Shown here: piece by piece, positions 46,884 to 55,792 of the stretch
Layout of the letters: the number at the start of each line of letters is the position of its first letter
Position numbering within the stretch: the first letter of the stretch is position 1
Assembly (NCBI GenBank): GCA_003104975.1
Contig: PQAM01000018.1
Coordinates: 124,001 to 188,000 of the forward strand
Origin: Candidatus Methylomirabilota bacterium
GTDB taxonomy: Bacteria; Methylomirabilota; Methylomirabilia; Methylomirabilales; Methylomirabilaceae
Reading direction: 5' to 3'
DNA: 64,000 nucleotides
Program-made: the position numbers and the translations under genes
Notes under the pieces: generated by a model
The model's database searches: none
Told to the model about the DNA's origin: nothing
Seen by the model: only the letters and a program-made list of their open reading frames with translations

Positions 46884-48206
46884 ATGGTGAGCCAACCGAC
46901 AGAGAAGATCGTCTTACGGGCCTTCGATCAGCTCGATCCGCCCGATCCCGAACTTGTTCTCGACTGCATCCATTGCGGATTCTGCCTGCCCACCTGCCCC
47001 ACCTATCTGGTCCTCGGCAACGAGATGGACAGCCCGCGGGGGCGGCTGTACCTCATCCGGAGCGCTTCGGAAGGGAAGATCGACCTCTCCGACAGCTTCG
47101 CCAGGCACATGGATCTGTGTCTCCTCTGCCGGGCCTGCGAGACGGCCTGCCCCTCCGGCGTGCAGTTCGGCTTTTTGATGGAGGCGGCCAGGGGCCAGCT
47201 TAAGCGGCGTTATCAGTATCCCCCTGTCGAGCGGTGGTTTCGCGATCTGCTGTTGCACACCTTTACCGATCTCGGCCGCCTGCGGGCGCTGACCAGGCTC
47301 CTCTGTGTCTATCAGCGGTCCGGCCTGCAGCGGCTCATCCGGGGATGGGGGCTGTTGCGCCGCCTGGGTCGCCTGGGCCGGATGGAGGCGCTGCTCCCTG
47401 ACCTCCACGATCCTCGCGTGAGCGAGCTACCGGAGATCACACCGGCGAAAGGCCAGAGGCGGGGACGGGTGGGGCTTCTGCTCGGCTGCGTTCAACAGTT
47501 CTTCTTCGCCCACGCGAATGCCGCCACAGCTCGGGTCTTAAGCGAGAACGGCTACGACGTCATCGCGCCGAGAGATCAAGGCTGCTGCGGCTCGCTCCTG
47601 ATTCACGAAGGGGAGCGGGAGCGAGGGAAGGCGCTGGCGAGGCGGACCATCGACTGTTTCGAGCAGGCCAACGCGGATCATGTTGTAGTCAATGCGGCCG
47701 GGTGCGGCTCGGCCATGAAGGAATATTGGGAACTACTCCATACCGATCCAACCTACGCCGCGAGGGCCAAGGCCTTCAGCCAAAAAGTGCGGGATGTCTC
47801 TGAGTTTCTTGCAGAAGCCCCGCTACGTGGCGCCCTCCAGCGGCTGAGCCTCACCGTCACCTGTCACGATGCCTGCCACCTGGCGCACGGCCAGAGGGTT
47901 CGGGAGGCACCAAGGGCGATTCTGAAGGCGATCCCCGGCCTCCGGTTGGTCGAGCTGCAAGAGTCCGACTTCTGCTGCGGCAGTGCCGGGATTTACAATC
48001 TGCTCCACCCCGAGCCGGCGCAACAGTTGCTGGATCGCAAGCTCGAACGGATCAAAGCGACGGGGGCTGATCTGGTAGTCAGCGGCAACCCCGGTTGTAC
48101 CCTCCAGATCCAAAAGGGCCTGAGAGAGCGAGGGCTCGCGATCCGGGTCATGCACCCCATCGAGCTGCTGGACGCCTCGTATCGGGGGGATAGCCGTAAG
48201 ACGTGA
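46884..48206 (+). CDS. glcF: Glycolate oxidase iron-sulfur subunit (GlcF-like)
   Basis: A 440-residue electron-transfer subunit. Two [4Fe-4S] ferredoxin motifs use Cys28, Cys31, Cys34, Cys38 and Cys79, Cys82, Cys85, Cys89. Two CCG domains follow (DQGCCGSLLIHEGE with NAAGCGSAMKEYW, and DFCCGSAGIYNLL with GNPGCTLQIQKGL). This layout is that of GlcF, which works with the flavin subunits GlcD/GlcE to oxidise glycolate; related lactate or glycerol-3-phosphate systems share it. No GlcD or GlcE gene is adjacent. The frame stays open upstream through a repeat, so the ATG at 46884 is taken as start. Confidence 0.88.
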   Translation: MVSQPTEKIVLRAFDQLDPPDPELVLDCIHCGFCLPTCPTYLVLGNEMDSPRGRLYLIRSASEGKIDLSDSFARHMDLCLLCRACETACPSGVQFGFLMEAARGQLKRRYQYPPVERWFRDLLLHTFTDLGRLRALTRLLCVYQRSGLQRLIRGWGLLRRLGRLGRMEALLPDLHDPRVSELPEITPAKGQRRGRVGLLLGCVQQFFFAHANAATARVLSENGYDVIAPRDQGCCGSLLIHEGERERGKALARRTIDCFEQANADHVVVNAAGCGSAMKEYWELLHTDPTYAARAKAFSQKVRDVSEFLAEAPLRGALQRLSLTVTCHDACHLAHGQRVREAPRAILKAIPGLRLVELQESDFCCGSAGIYNLLHPEPAQQLLDRKLERIKATGADLVVSGNPGCTLQIQKGLRERGLAIRVMHPIELLDASYRGDSRKT

Positions 48207-48295
48207 AACGTGAGGCGTAAGGGGTGAAGGGATAGGCTTTCACGCGACGCGCCTCACACGCCTCACGCTTTCCGCCTCCCGCCTCGTTGTGTAGG
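48205..48295. repeat. G-rich/C-rich spacer repeat after glcF
   Basis: GTGAAACGTGAGGCGTAAGG followed after about 40 bases by CGCCTCACACGCCTCACGC. The same type as the 16990-17080 spacer. Confidence 0.55.
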
Positions 48296-48450
48296 CGATC
48301 CGCCGACATGGGACCTGACCATAGTCTGACGCAAAAATCAGACGTTCACCGATTTTTGTCTTTCAAATCGCGTTCTATTTTGTGAGTAAAGGCTGTGAGG
48401 GGATTATCGTTACACCACACGACGGCATACTTAGAATCGGAGGACCCGCC

Positions 48451-48690
48451 ATGTTAGGGATCGGAAGAAGTTGGCCCATACCGTGGACCTTGGCTGCTCA
48501 CGTCCTGCGCACCACCCGGTCAATCGACGAGGTGCGGGAGCAGCTTGAACAACTGGCCCAACAGCAAGAAGATCAAGCACAGACCGCGGAGATCGCCGGA
48601 GCGCAGTGGCAGGAGCCCGGCGCCATGCTATTACTTTGCTACTGCACTGTACCGGCAATTCCGAGTCCGGTACCGCCCGTTCACCCGTAA
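48451..48690 (+). CDS. Small hypothetical protein
   Basis: A 79-residue frame with GGAGG seven bases before the ATG. It has a hydrophobic/Trp start (MLGIGRSWPIPWTLAAHVLR), then a glutamine-rich helix (VREQLEQLAQQQEDQAQTAE). It overlaps the 3' end of the convergent patatin gene by 60 bases, which lowers confidence. No family recognised. Confidence 0.4.
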   Translation: MLGIGRSWPIPWTLAAHVLRTTRSIDEVREQLEQLAQQQEDQAQTAEIAGAQWQEPGAMLLLCYCTVPAIPSPVPPVHP

Positions 48691-49722
48691 TACGGCGAGC
48701 ATCTCCCCGGCGATCCGCGCGAGGATCCCTTTGGGTTTCGAGGCCTCGGCGACGGGCCACAACTCTCGGGTGAGCGCCTCTGCGGTGATACGGACCGCCT
48801 CGTCGTAAATCTGCTGTTTTTTGTTCGCGTCGATATCGAATGCCAGCCAGTCCAACCCATCGGTGAGAAGATCGATCGTAAGGAACGCCGGAAGGGCGCC
48901 GTTCCCGTTCCGGGTACTCCCGTCTTTCGTGGTGTTCCAACACGTTTCCCAAAACGACGTGACGAAATCGACAAACGTCACCGGCTCCCGGGGTTGCGGA
49001 GTGGGCTCGTGCAACCGAAATCCCACGATAGGGGTGGACGGGGACGCGTGTCTCTCATGTTCAAACACCCATACCGGGAAATTGCTCAGCAAGCCGCCGT
49101 CCACAAACAGTCCCGTGCCGATCTTCAACGGCTTGAAGAAAAAAGGAATGCTGATTGAGGCCCGAACAGCCTCCCACAACGCGAGCCCCGGCGTGAGTTC
49201 CGAGCTGAAAACGGTCAGTGATCGCGTGGTCAGGTTGGTGGCGATGATCTTCAGGTTTTTGCCCGCGACATCTCTGAAGCGCAACTCCGCTTCGCCGCAA
49301 CAGTCTTGCAGCGCTCGTTTGAACCATGCCACAAAAGGCGCGCCGGAATGGATCCCGTTGCCGGAAAATAGCCTGGTGATCAGCGCATCGTTGGAGAAGA
49401 GCGCCGACGTGATGGTCATCGCGCGACCCAGCAGGCTTTCATTGAGCAATTCCTCCACGAGCGCCCTCGCGTTCGCGATATTCACGTCGCGACATTCAGG
49501 ATCCAGAAATTCTCGAAAGTCGGTTGAGAGCAGCAACCGCTTGACAAACTCCGGAGTCGCACCGGCCGCGATCAGGGCGGCCACAATCGAGCCGGCCGAT
49601 GTTCCGGCAATCCCGGCGAATTCGAACCGGGCTGCTCGGGTCACGGCTTCATAAGCGCCGGCATGGGCGACCCCTCGAACGCCGCCGCCCTCCAAGATCC
49701 CGAATATCTTCTGTCGTCCCAT
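48631..49722 (-). CDS. Patatin-like phospholipase
   Basis: A 363-residue lipid acyl hydrolase. The oxyanion loop is EGGGVRGVAHAGA (11-23), the nucleophile is Ser42 in GTSAGS, and the catalytic aspartate is Asp208 in FVDGGLLSNFPVW, giving the Ser-Asp dyad. There is no signal peptide. The ATG at 49722 is preceded by GTGGAG; a GTG at 49740 overlapping the upstream response-regulator stop is an alternative. It lies directly downstream of the two-component cluster on the same strand and may be a regulated output. Confidence 0.92.
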   Translation of the reverse strand: MGRQKIFGILEGGGVRGVAHAGAYEAVTRAARFEFAGIAGTSAGSIVAALIAAGATPEFVKRLLLSTDFREFLDPECRDVNIANARALVEELLNESLLGRAMTITSALFSNDALITRLFSGNGIHSGAPFVAWFKRALQDCCGEAELRFRDVAGKNLKIIATNLTTRSLTVFSSELTPGLALWEAVRASISIPFFFKPLKIGTGLFVDGGLLSNFPVWVFEHERHASPSTPIVGFRLHEPTPQPREPVTFVDFVTSFWETCWNTTKDGSTRNGNGALPAFLTIDLLTDGLDWLAFDIDANKKQQIYDEAVRITAEALTRELWPVAEASKPKGILARIAGEMLAVLRVNGRYRTRNCRYSAVAK

Positions 49723-49739
49723 AGTCCGGCTCCACAACA

Positions 49740-50099
49740 CTACTGCTCGACGATGGCGGGCAGCAGCTTGGTGGCGAGGGTCTTCTTGATGAGAAAGTCA
49801 TCCGCTCCGCTGCCCTTGGCAGCCCGACGGTACACACCTTCCTCATGAACCGTGAGGATAATGATCTTTGTCTGGGGCCGTTCCGCCTTGATGCGTCGCG
49901 TCGCCTCAAATCCATCGACACGAGGCATGGCGGCGTCCATCAGGACCACATCCGGCTGAAACTGCCGCGTCAACTCAACGGCCTCTTCGCCGTCGTCAGC
50001 TTCTCCCACGACACTGATATCGCCCGCTCGTTCCAGGAGTCGTCTCACGACCCTGCGAAACGCGCGATCATCGTCCACAATCAGGGCAGTCATTGGCAT
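49740..50099 (-). CDS. Single-domain response regulator
   Basis: A 119-residue receiver without an output domain. Acidic pocket Asp10-Asp11, phospho-acceptor Asp55 in VVLMDAAMPR, Thr in ILTVHEE and the conserved lysine in DFLIKKTL. Start placed at MPMTALIVDDD (50099), matching its paralogue at 53335. It may act in a phosphorelay or by protein contact. Third gene of the cassette kinase, NarL-type regulator, receiver; the patatin gene follows immediately. Confidence 0.9.
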   Translation of the reverse strand: MPMTALIVDDDRAFRRVVRRLLERAGDISVVGEADDGEEAVELTRQFQPDVVLMDAAMPRVDGFEATRRIKAERPQTKIIILTVHEEGVYRRAAKGSGADDFLIKKTLATKLLPAIVEQ

Positions 50100-50288
50100 C
50101 ATCCTTTGCGGCGGAACAGTGAAGCGCACGGCCCTTTCCAAGCAGTCTCCTTTCACAGTCAAGATAGTGCGTGGGGCGGGGCGGGGCTATCAGCGGAATT
50201 CCGGTAAGGCGATTGGAGTAAATGCGCAAAGAGGGTGAGGAAAAACCCTACAAGAGAGGGCGCGGCTCCGCTCACACGGTGGTCTGCT

Positions 50289-50921
50289 TTAAGGCTGGAT
50301 CACGCCTTGGCGAATGGCGTAACGGACCAACCCGGCAGTATCGTGGATATGGAGCTTCTCCTTGATCCGGGTTCGATGGGACTCGACGGTCTTGACACTG
50401 ATCCCGAGGAACTCGGCCATCTCCTTCGCCGTCTTCCCCTCGGCGACCAGTTGCAGGACCTGTCGTTCCCGGGGGGTCAGAGGATCGGGGGGTAGTTCGG
50501 TCTTCGCCAGATAGGCGTCGACGACCGCCCGGGAGATGGTGGGACTCAGATAGATCGCGCCCTTGGTCACCTCATGGATCGCCTGAACCAGATCCGTCGT
50601 CGCCTGGGTCTTGACGACATATCCCTGAATACCGGCCCGAAGGGCCTGGATGACGTAATGATCGTCCGTGTACATCGTGAGCAGGACACTCTTTGTCCTG
50701 GGAGAAACGTGTACTATCTCCTGAGAGGCTTCCAGGCCGTTCATAAGCGGCATCGCCAGGTCCAGCACCGCGACATCCGGCTGAAGCGTCCGGGAGAGCC
50801 GGACCGCCTCGTGGCCGTCCGAAGCCTCCCCGACAACCTCGAACCCTTCCCGCTCCAGGAGGGCCTTGCACCCTTGACGAACGATCAAATGGTCGTCGGC
50901 CAGCAACACCCGGATATCCAT
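50289..50921 (-). CDS. NarL/FixJ-family response regulator
   Basis: A 210-residue two-domain regulator. The receiver has Asp9/Asp10 and phospho-Asp54 in AVLDLAMPL. A LuxR-type helix-turn-helix (LTPREREVLQLVAEGKTAKE, then FLGISVKTVESHR) fills the C-terminus. The ATG lies directly after the kinase stop with GGAGGCATAAG as ribosome site, so kinase and regulator are co-translated and almost certainly cognate. Confidence 0.95.
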   Translation of the reverse strand: MDIRVLLADDHLIVRQGCKALLEREGFEVVGEASDGHEAVRLSRTLQPDVAVLDLAMPLMNGLEASQEIVHVSPRTKSVLLTMYTDDHYVIQALRAGIQGYVVKTQATTDLVQAIHEVTKGAIYLSPTISRAVVDAYLAKTELPPDPLTPRERQVLQLVAEGKTAKEMAEFLGISVKTVESHRTRIKEKLHIHDTAGLVRYAIRQGVIQP

Positions 50922-50922
50922 C

Positions 50923-53085
50923 TTATGCCTCCAGCGGGACGGTAATGGCCAGTTCCGTCCCCCGGCCAGGGGCCGAGGTGATCTGCAGCCTACCACCCAA
51001 GGCGTCAAGCCGCTCACGGATCCCGATTAATCCGAGACCCCGCTCGCCCTTTCGAGTCTGGACGGCAGACGCGTCAAAGCCGATCCCGTCGTCCCGGATG
51101 GTGCAACGAAGCCGCCGGTTTTCCCGCTTGACCTGAACCGATACGCTCTTGGCCTGGGCGTGTTTCGTCACGTTCGTGAGGGCCTCCTGAACGGTCCGAT
51201 AGAGGGCTGTTTCGATGGCAAGCGGCAGGCGACCGGTGGTCGGTCCCTCCACGGTGATCGAAAGGCCCGTCCGCGCCGAGACCCCTTCGGCCAGGAATTC
51301 CAGGGCCGGTACCAATCCCAGGTCGTCCAGGACCGTGGGGCGAAGCTCGTGGGACACGTGCCGGAGTTGCGCCTCGATCTGGTCCAGAAGCGCCTTAACC
51401 TCCTGGAGGTGCGGCTGGGCCGGCGGCGGCAGTTCGTGAGCGAACTCGTCCAGCGCAATATCGACGGCAGCCAGGAGCTGCCCCGCTTCGTCATGGAGTG
51501 CGTGGGCGATCCGTCTCGACTCCTGCTCCAACGTCTCGTTCAAGTGGCGCAGAGCGGTCTCGACGCGCTGGCGTTCGGTGATATCGCGCCCCACCGACAC
51601 GAAGTGGGTGATGTTCCTCTCATGATCCCTGAGCGGCGCGATGTTCTTGTCTTCGTAATAGATCGTCCCATCCTTTTTTCGGTTGATGAAGACGGCGCGA
51701 AATACCTCTCCGGCAAGAATCGCCTCCCACATCTGCGCATAGAACGGCTTGCCGTGCTGCCCCGACTTCAGGATCCCCGGCGTCCGGCCGATCACCTCGT
51801 CAAGCCTGTAACCGGTCTCCCGTTCGAAGGCGGGGTTGACATACTCGATGATGCCCTCTCGATTGGTGATGATCACACTGTCGGCGGTCTGCTCTACAGC
51901 ACTCCACAGCTTCCTCATGACTTCAGCGGCCCGCTCCGCGTCGGTCTGCCGCTGCTGCAACGCCGCCGCCATCTCATCGAAGGCCTTCGCGAGATGACCC
52001 AACTCCCCCGGCCCGTATGACAGGCCGGTACGAGCGCTCAGGTCGCCCCCCCGCAGGCGATCCGTCGTCGCCATCAGGGCCTGGACGCGGCGCAGGAAAA
52101 AGACACCGGTGCCGACCCAGGCCGCCATGACGGTCAGGGCGGCCACCAGCAGGAGCCGCGCCAGGTCGTACGTCAGCATGCGGTTGGATTTGGCAAAGGC
52201 GACGGCCGTAGGGATCTCGACACCCACATAGACGTTTCCCGACTCTGAAGAGCTCAGCAACGGCTTGAATGCGAACAGGCTCTTGATACCGTCCAGCCCG
52301 CGCCCCTGAGCTGTCCCCTCCCGTGATTGCTTCAGCATAGCCTGATAGATCGGGACCGCGGCGACAGACTTTCCAACCCATGGCTTAGGGTCGTGGTCGC
52401 GGGCCAGGATGGTGCCGTTGTGATCAACCACCGTCACCACACTGTCCTCAGGCAGGCGGGCTTCAGCCACAACGTCACTAATCCAGGTCAGATCAAGATC
52501 GGCGAACACCAACGCCGCCAGCCGACCGGCGCCATCCAACACAGGGTACGCAAAGGTGAGAATCGTGCGACTGCCGGACGGGTCAATCCGGTAGTCGCCG
52601 ACGGCAAAGTTGCGGCTTCGGACGGCGCGCTGGAAAAAGGGACGGTCTCCGACATTGATCGGACTACGAACCGGTATGGCGCTGCAAAAGACCTCGCCAT
52701 TCGGCCCGGCCGCGCCCAGACCGGCATACTGAGGGTACTTTCTCCTAAGGGTGCGAAGGAGCGCATTACACGTCATCGTATCACCTTGGCGTACGGCAGA
52801 AGTTTGAGCCAGGCGAGCCAGCAGTTCCCGCGCCCCCTCAATCAATCGTTCTTGTCTGGTAGAGGCGAGTCGAACCAATGATAGGGCGTCGGCCTGGATC
52901 TGAGCGGTCTCATGGCTTCGTCGTTCCATGGCGATATACAGCAGCATCCCGAAGGCGGGGATGAGTGCCAGGAGAACGAGCAGCAGGATGCGAACCCGCA
53001 GACTCGCGAGACCGGCAGTAATGGTCTTGACTGTGCGCTCGATCTGTGTGGCCCATCGGGTCGGCAAGGCAACTGAACGCATCAC
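50923..53085 (-). CDS. Sensor histidine kinase (NarL-partner type)
   Basis: A 720-residue membrane kinase. Order: short cytoplasmic start, membrane helix about 29-50, a dCache-like extracytoplasmic sensor (containing ADLDLTWISDVVAEARLP and VVDHNGTILARD), second helix about 305-328, HAMP, a PAS domain near 395-510 (VEQTADSVIITNREGIIEYV), then a HisKA_3 dimer domain with phospho-His531 in AHALHDEAGQLL and a HATPase region (DDGIGFDAS, GERGLGLIGIRERL). The sensor ligand is unknown. Its C-terminus (LQITSAPGRGTELAITVPLEA) is the template for recognising the kinase remnant at 54549. Confidence 0.94.
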   Translation of the reverse strand: MMRSVALPTRWATQIERTVKTITAGLASLRVRILLLVLLALIPAFGMLLYIAMERRSHETAQIQADALSLVRLASTRQERLIEGARELLARLAQTSAVRQGDTMTCNALLRTLRRKYPQYAGLGAAGPNGEVFCSAIPVRSPINVGDRPFFQRAVRSRNFAVGDYRIDPSGSRTILTFAYPVLDGAGRLAALVFADLDLTWISDVVAEARLPEDSVVTVVDHNGTILARDHDPKPWVGKSVAAVPIYQAMLKQSREGTAQGRGLDGIKSLFAFKPLLSSSESGNVYVGVEIPTAVAFAKSNRMLTYDLARLLLVAALTVMAAWVGTGVFFLRRVQALMATTDRLRGGDLSARTGLSYGPGELGHLAKAFDEMAAALQQRQTDAERAAEVMRKLWSAVEQTADSVIITNREGIIEYVNPAFERETGYRLDEVIGRTPGILKSGQHGKPFYAQMWEAILAGEVFRAVFINRKKDGTIYYEDKNIAPLRDHERNITHFVSVGRDITERQRVETALRHLNETLEQESRRIAHALHDEAGQLLAAVDIALDEFAHELPPPAQPHLQEVKALLDQIEAQLRHVSHELRPTVLDDLGLVPALEFLAEGVSARTGLSITVEGPTTGRLPLAIETALYRTVQEALTNVTKHAQAKSVSVQVKRENRRLRCTIRDDGIGFDASAVQTRKGERGLGLIGIRERLDALGGRLQITSAPGRGTELAITVPLEA

Positions 53086-53205
53086 ACCACCTGATCTCCG
53101 CTCGTGGTAAGGGATAGCGCGTTGTCTACAACGGTTCCACTACTAATAAGATACTACGTACTTGACCCGCGGGAAAGGCAACTCACAGAATAGGGCGTGG
53201 GATAC

Positions 53206-53304
53206 GTCATTGCGAGCGACCAACGGGAGCGCGGCAATCTCATCGTACTTGATACCGGAAAAACCGGTGAGATTGCTTCGGGCGCTACGCTCCCTCGCAA
53301 TGAC
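53206..53304. repeat. GTCATTGCGAG palindromic repeat, copy H
   Basis: 99-base copy between the kinase start and the second receiver gene; left arm CGACCAACGGGAGCGCGGC, right arm GCTACGCTCCCTCGCAATGAC minus one base of the usual GGTC. Confidence 0.9.
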
Positions 53305-53334
53305 GCAGAAGGGCAGGAGATGTACCGACGAAAA

Positions 53335-53694
53335 CTAGAAGCCGAAGATGGTGGGGAGGAGTTGGGATCCTACCGTCTTCTTGGTCAGAAACGCGTCGGC
53401 TCCGCATTCACGCGCCGTCGTGCGGTAAACTTCTTCCTGATGCACCGTCAGGACGATAATCTTCATCTCCGGCCGCTCGGCTTTGATCCGTCTGGTAGCC
53501 TCGAGTCCACCCAAACGTGGCATGGTGATGTCCATGAGCACCACATCAGGCCGAAGCTCCTGCGCCAGTCGGACGGCCTCTTCGCCGTCTGTGGCCTCCC
53601 CGACCACACTGACCTCCGATGCTTGCTCCAAGAGCTGCCTTACGGCCTGTCGAAACGGGCGATCATCATCGACAATCAGGGTTGCGATCGGCAT
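53335..53694 (-). CDS. Single-domain response regulator, paralogue
   Basis: A 119-residue receiver (phospho-Asp55 in VVLMDITMPR) clearly paralogous to the one at 49740: IVDDDRPFRQAVRQLLEQA against IVDDDRAFRRVVRRLLERA. Start at MPIATLIVDDD. It is the last gene of a second cassette whose kinase is lost. Like its twin it has no output domain. Confidence 0.9.
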   Translation of the reverse strand: MPIATLIVDDDRPFRQAVRQLLEQASEVSVVGEATDGEEAVRLAQELRPDVVLMDITMPRLGGLEATRRIKAERPEMKIIVLTVHQEEVYRTTARECGADAFLTKKTVGSQLLPTIFGF

Positions 53695-53905
53695 TCGGTT
53701 GACTCGTGTCTGGATATCGGCGGCCACGGTGCCTCCTTTGGGATTACGTCCTCCCTGATGATGGATCTACGTCAGCTACAAACGCATTCTCCTCCCTGTC
53801 CATGAGACAGGTAATCAGGTAATACCCCGAAAGAGGAGGAGGAAATCCCTGAAAAGACACGTCGCGCAATGTCCAAGGCCGCAGAGCTGCCCGGCGGCAG
53901 GCCGG

Positions 53906-54538
53906 TCAGGGCTGAATCAAGCCTCGGCGGATCGCATAACGGACAAGGCCGGCCGTCTCATGGATATCCAGTTTCTCCATAATGTGGGTGCGATGGGATT
54001 CGGCGGTCTTGACGCTGATCCCTAAGAGTTGGGCGATCTCCTTCGTCGTCTTCCCTTCGGCCACGAGTTGGAGAACCTGCCGCTCCCGCGAGGACAGGGG
54101 ATCAGGCGGCAGATCGGTTTTGTCCAGATAGGCTTGCACGACCGCTCGAGAGATGCTTGGGCTCAGGTAGATCGCGCCGCCCGCCACTTCTCGGATCGCC
54201 GCCACCAAGTCCTTCACTGCCTGTTGCTTCACGACGTAACCCCGGACGCCGACCCGCATGGCCTCAAGAACATAGCAATCCTCGGTGTACATGGTGACCA
54301 AGATCGTACGCGTCCCAGGCGAGGTCTGAAGGATCGCCTTGGCGGCCTCCAGGCCGTTCAATAACGGCATGGACAGGTCGAGCACTGCCACATCGGGACG
54401 AAGTGCCCGAGCCAGCCGTACCGCCTCGTGACCGTCTGAGGCTTCACCGACCACCCGGAACCCTTCTTGCGTCAGGAGGGCCCTGAACCCCTCGCGCACA
54501 ATCGGGTGATCATCGGCAAGCAGCACCTGAATCGACAT
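53906..54538 (-). CDS. NarL/FixJ-family response regulator, paralogue
   Basis: A 210-residue regulator, phospho-Asp54 in AVLDLSMPL and LuxR helix-turn-helix (LSSRERQVLQLVAEGKTTKE, then LLGISVKTAESHR). Nearly collinear with the protein at 50289 and identical in length. It starts 11 bases after the stop of a truncated kinase remnant, so it has lost its adjacent partner. The remaining kinase at 50923 could phosphorylate it. Confidence 0.93.
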   Translation of the reverse strand: MSIQVLLADDHPIVREGFRALLTQEGFRVVGEASDGHEAVRLARALRPDVAVLDLSMPLLNGLEAAKAILQTSPGTRTILVTMYTEDCYVLEAMRVGVRGYVVKQQAVKDLVAAIREVAGGAIYLSPSISRAVVQAYLDKTDLPPDPLSSRERQVLQLVAEGKTTKEIAQLLGISVKTAESHRTHIMEKLDIHETAGLVRYAIRRGLIQP

Positions 54539-54548
54539 TTTTTTATTA

Positions 54549-54623
54549 TTATGTACCCAGGGGAATGGTGATGTGCAGCGCAGTTCCACGGCCGGGTGTT
54601 GACGTGATCTGCACCTCCCTATC
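54549..54623 (-). pseudogene. C-terminal remnant of a histidine kinase
   Basis: Just upstream of the second NarL-type regulator the minus strand reads EVQITSTPGRGTALHITIPL followed by GT and TAA stops. This aligns with the last residues of the complete kinase (LQITSAPGRGTELAITVPL). Upstream of about 54620 the similarity ends and no ATPase motif can be found, so most of a second kinase gene has been deleted. Confidence 0.8.
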
Positions 54624-54858
54624 CGAACACTTCGCACAGTTTTGAAAGCTAACTCGACAATGATAAAGGACAGTGTCCTATGTTTGCAAGGAAAACAATG
54701 AGTTGGGGAAATAACCGTGCACGACCGGCTATGGATGAGGCGGGTCTAGGCGAGATACGTCATCGGTAAAAAGGGAAAGATACAGGAGCGCCTAAGGCAA
54801 TAGACCTCGGCAATCCCCGTTGCCCGGCACGCGGAGAGGTGGCGAGGACCGCCACCGA
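54624..54858. other. Intergenic region beyond the kinase deletion point
   Basis: No gene seen. It contains a small GGACAGTGTCC palindrome and should hold the promoter now driving the orphaned regulator. Confidence 0.4.
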
Positions 54859-55548
54859 TCACTTGATGGCCAGCAGCTCCACCTCAAAGATGAGGGTCGC
54901 GTTTGGTCCGATATCGCGGCCCGCTCCCCGCTCTCCGTACGCAAGCTGAGGGGGAATGAAGATCTGCCACTTAGAGCCTACCGGCATCAGCTTCAGCGCT
55001 TCCCTCCAACCGGGGATGACCCCGGTGACCTTGAAGGTTGCAGGTTGTCCGCGGCGATAGGAGCTGTCGAACTCGGTCCCATTGATGAGCGTGCCCCGGT
55101 AGTTACACTCGACTGTATCGGCATCCGCCGGCGTTTTGCCGTCGCCCTTCTTGAGGATCTTGTATTGGAGCCCGCTCGGCAGAGTGACGACGCCCTCCTT
55201 CGCCTTGTTATCTGCCAGGAAGGCCTCTCCTGCCTTCTTGTTGTTCTCGGCCGCCAGCCGCGCCGCCTGCGCCTGCTTCTGCCGAGCCTCAGCCTGGTAC
55301 GCGGTCATGGTGGCCCGGACCTCCTCATCGGTCATGAGCAACTTTTCGCCCGAAAGGGCGTCCCGCAAGCCCCTTACCAGGAGGTCCGTGTCGACCTCGA
55401 CCCCCAGCCGCTTGAAGTTTCTGCCTGCCTCAGCTCCAATGCCGTAGCTCATTTTGTCCTTTTCGGTCTTGAGGACCGGCGCCTCCTCGGCGCTCGCCTG
55501 AGCAGCCAGCAGGCCAAGACCCATGACCACAATCCATATCCGTCTCAT
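54859..55548 (-). CDS. FKBP-type peptidyl-prolyl isomerase (Mip/FkpA-like)
   Basis: Periplasmic folding catalyst of 229 residues. A signal peptide (ending QASA, about residue 20) precedes an FKBP_N helical dimerisation domain (about 25-115, MSYGIGAEAGRNFKRLGVEVD) and the FKBP_C domain (VTLPSGLQYKILKKGDG, GTEFDSSYRRGQPATF, GVIPGWREALKLMPVGSKW, IPPQLAYGERGAG, TLIFEVELL). Start at 55548 chosen for the signal peptide and the GGGGAGAG ribosome site. Confidence 0.94.
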   Translation of the reverse strand: MRRIWIVVMGLGLLAAQASAEEAPVLKTEKDKMSYGIGAEAGRNFKRLGVEVDTDLLVRGLRDALSGEKLLMTDEEVRATMTAYQAEARQKQAQAARLAAENNKKAGEAFLADNKAKEGVVTLPSGLQYKILKKGDGKTPADADTVECNYRGTLINGTEFDSSYRRGQPATFKVTGVIPGWREALKLMPVGSKWQIFIPPQLAYGERGAGRDIGPNATLIFEVELLAIK

Positions 55549-55674
55549 CGCGCTCTCCCCTTTGAATGAATGTCGGCACAGAGCGATTGTGGTACGCCGA
55601 GAAGCGATCATGCGCTGTAGGATACCACAAGCCGTCCCAATGTCGTTTATAGAAAATTCATACAAATTTCTGGA

Positions 55675-55767
55675 CGTCATTCCGGCCAAGCCCGCACGGC
55701 GGGCGCGAGCCGGAATCCAGGGAATAGCGCGATTCTGGATTCCCGCTTAAGGACTGCGGGAATGACG
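55675..55767. repeat. Palindromic repeat CGTCATTCC/GGAATGACG type
   Basis: Outer arms CGTCATTCCGG and GGAATGACG; inner arms CCGGAATCCAG and CTGGATTCCCG. 93 bases, the complete version of the family at 35145. Confidence 0.85.
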
Positions 55768-55792
55768 GTACAGGTATTATTGCAATGAGGCC

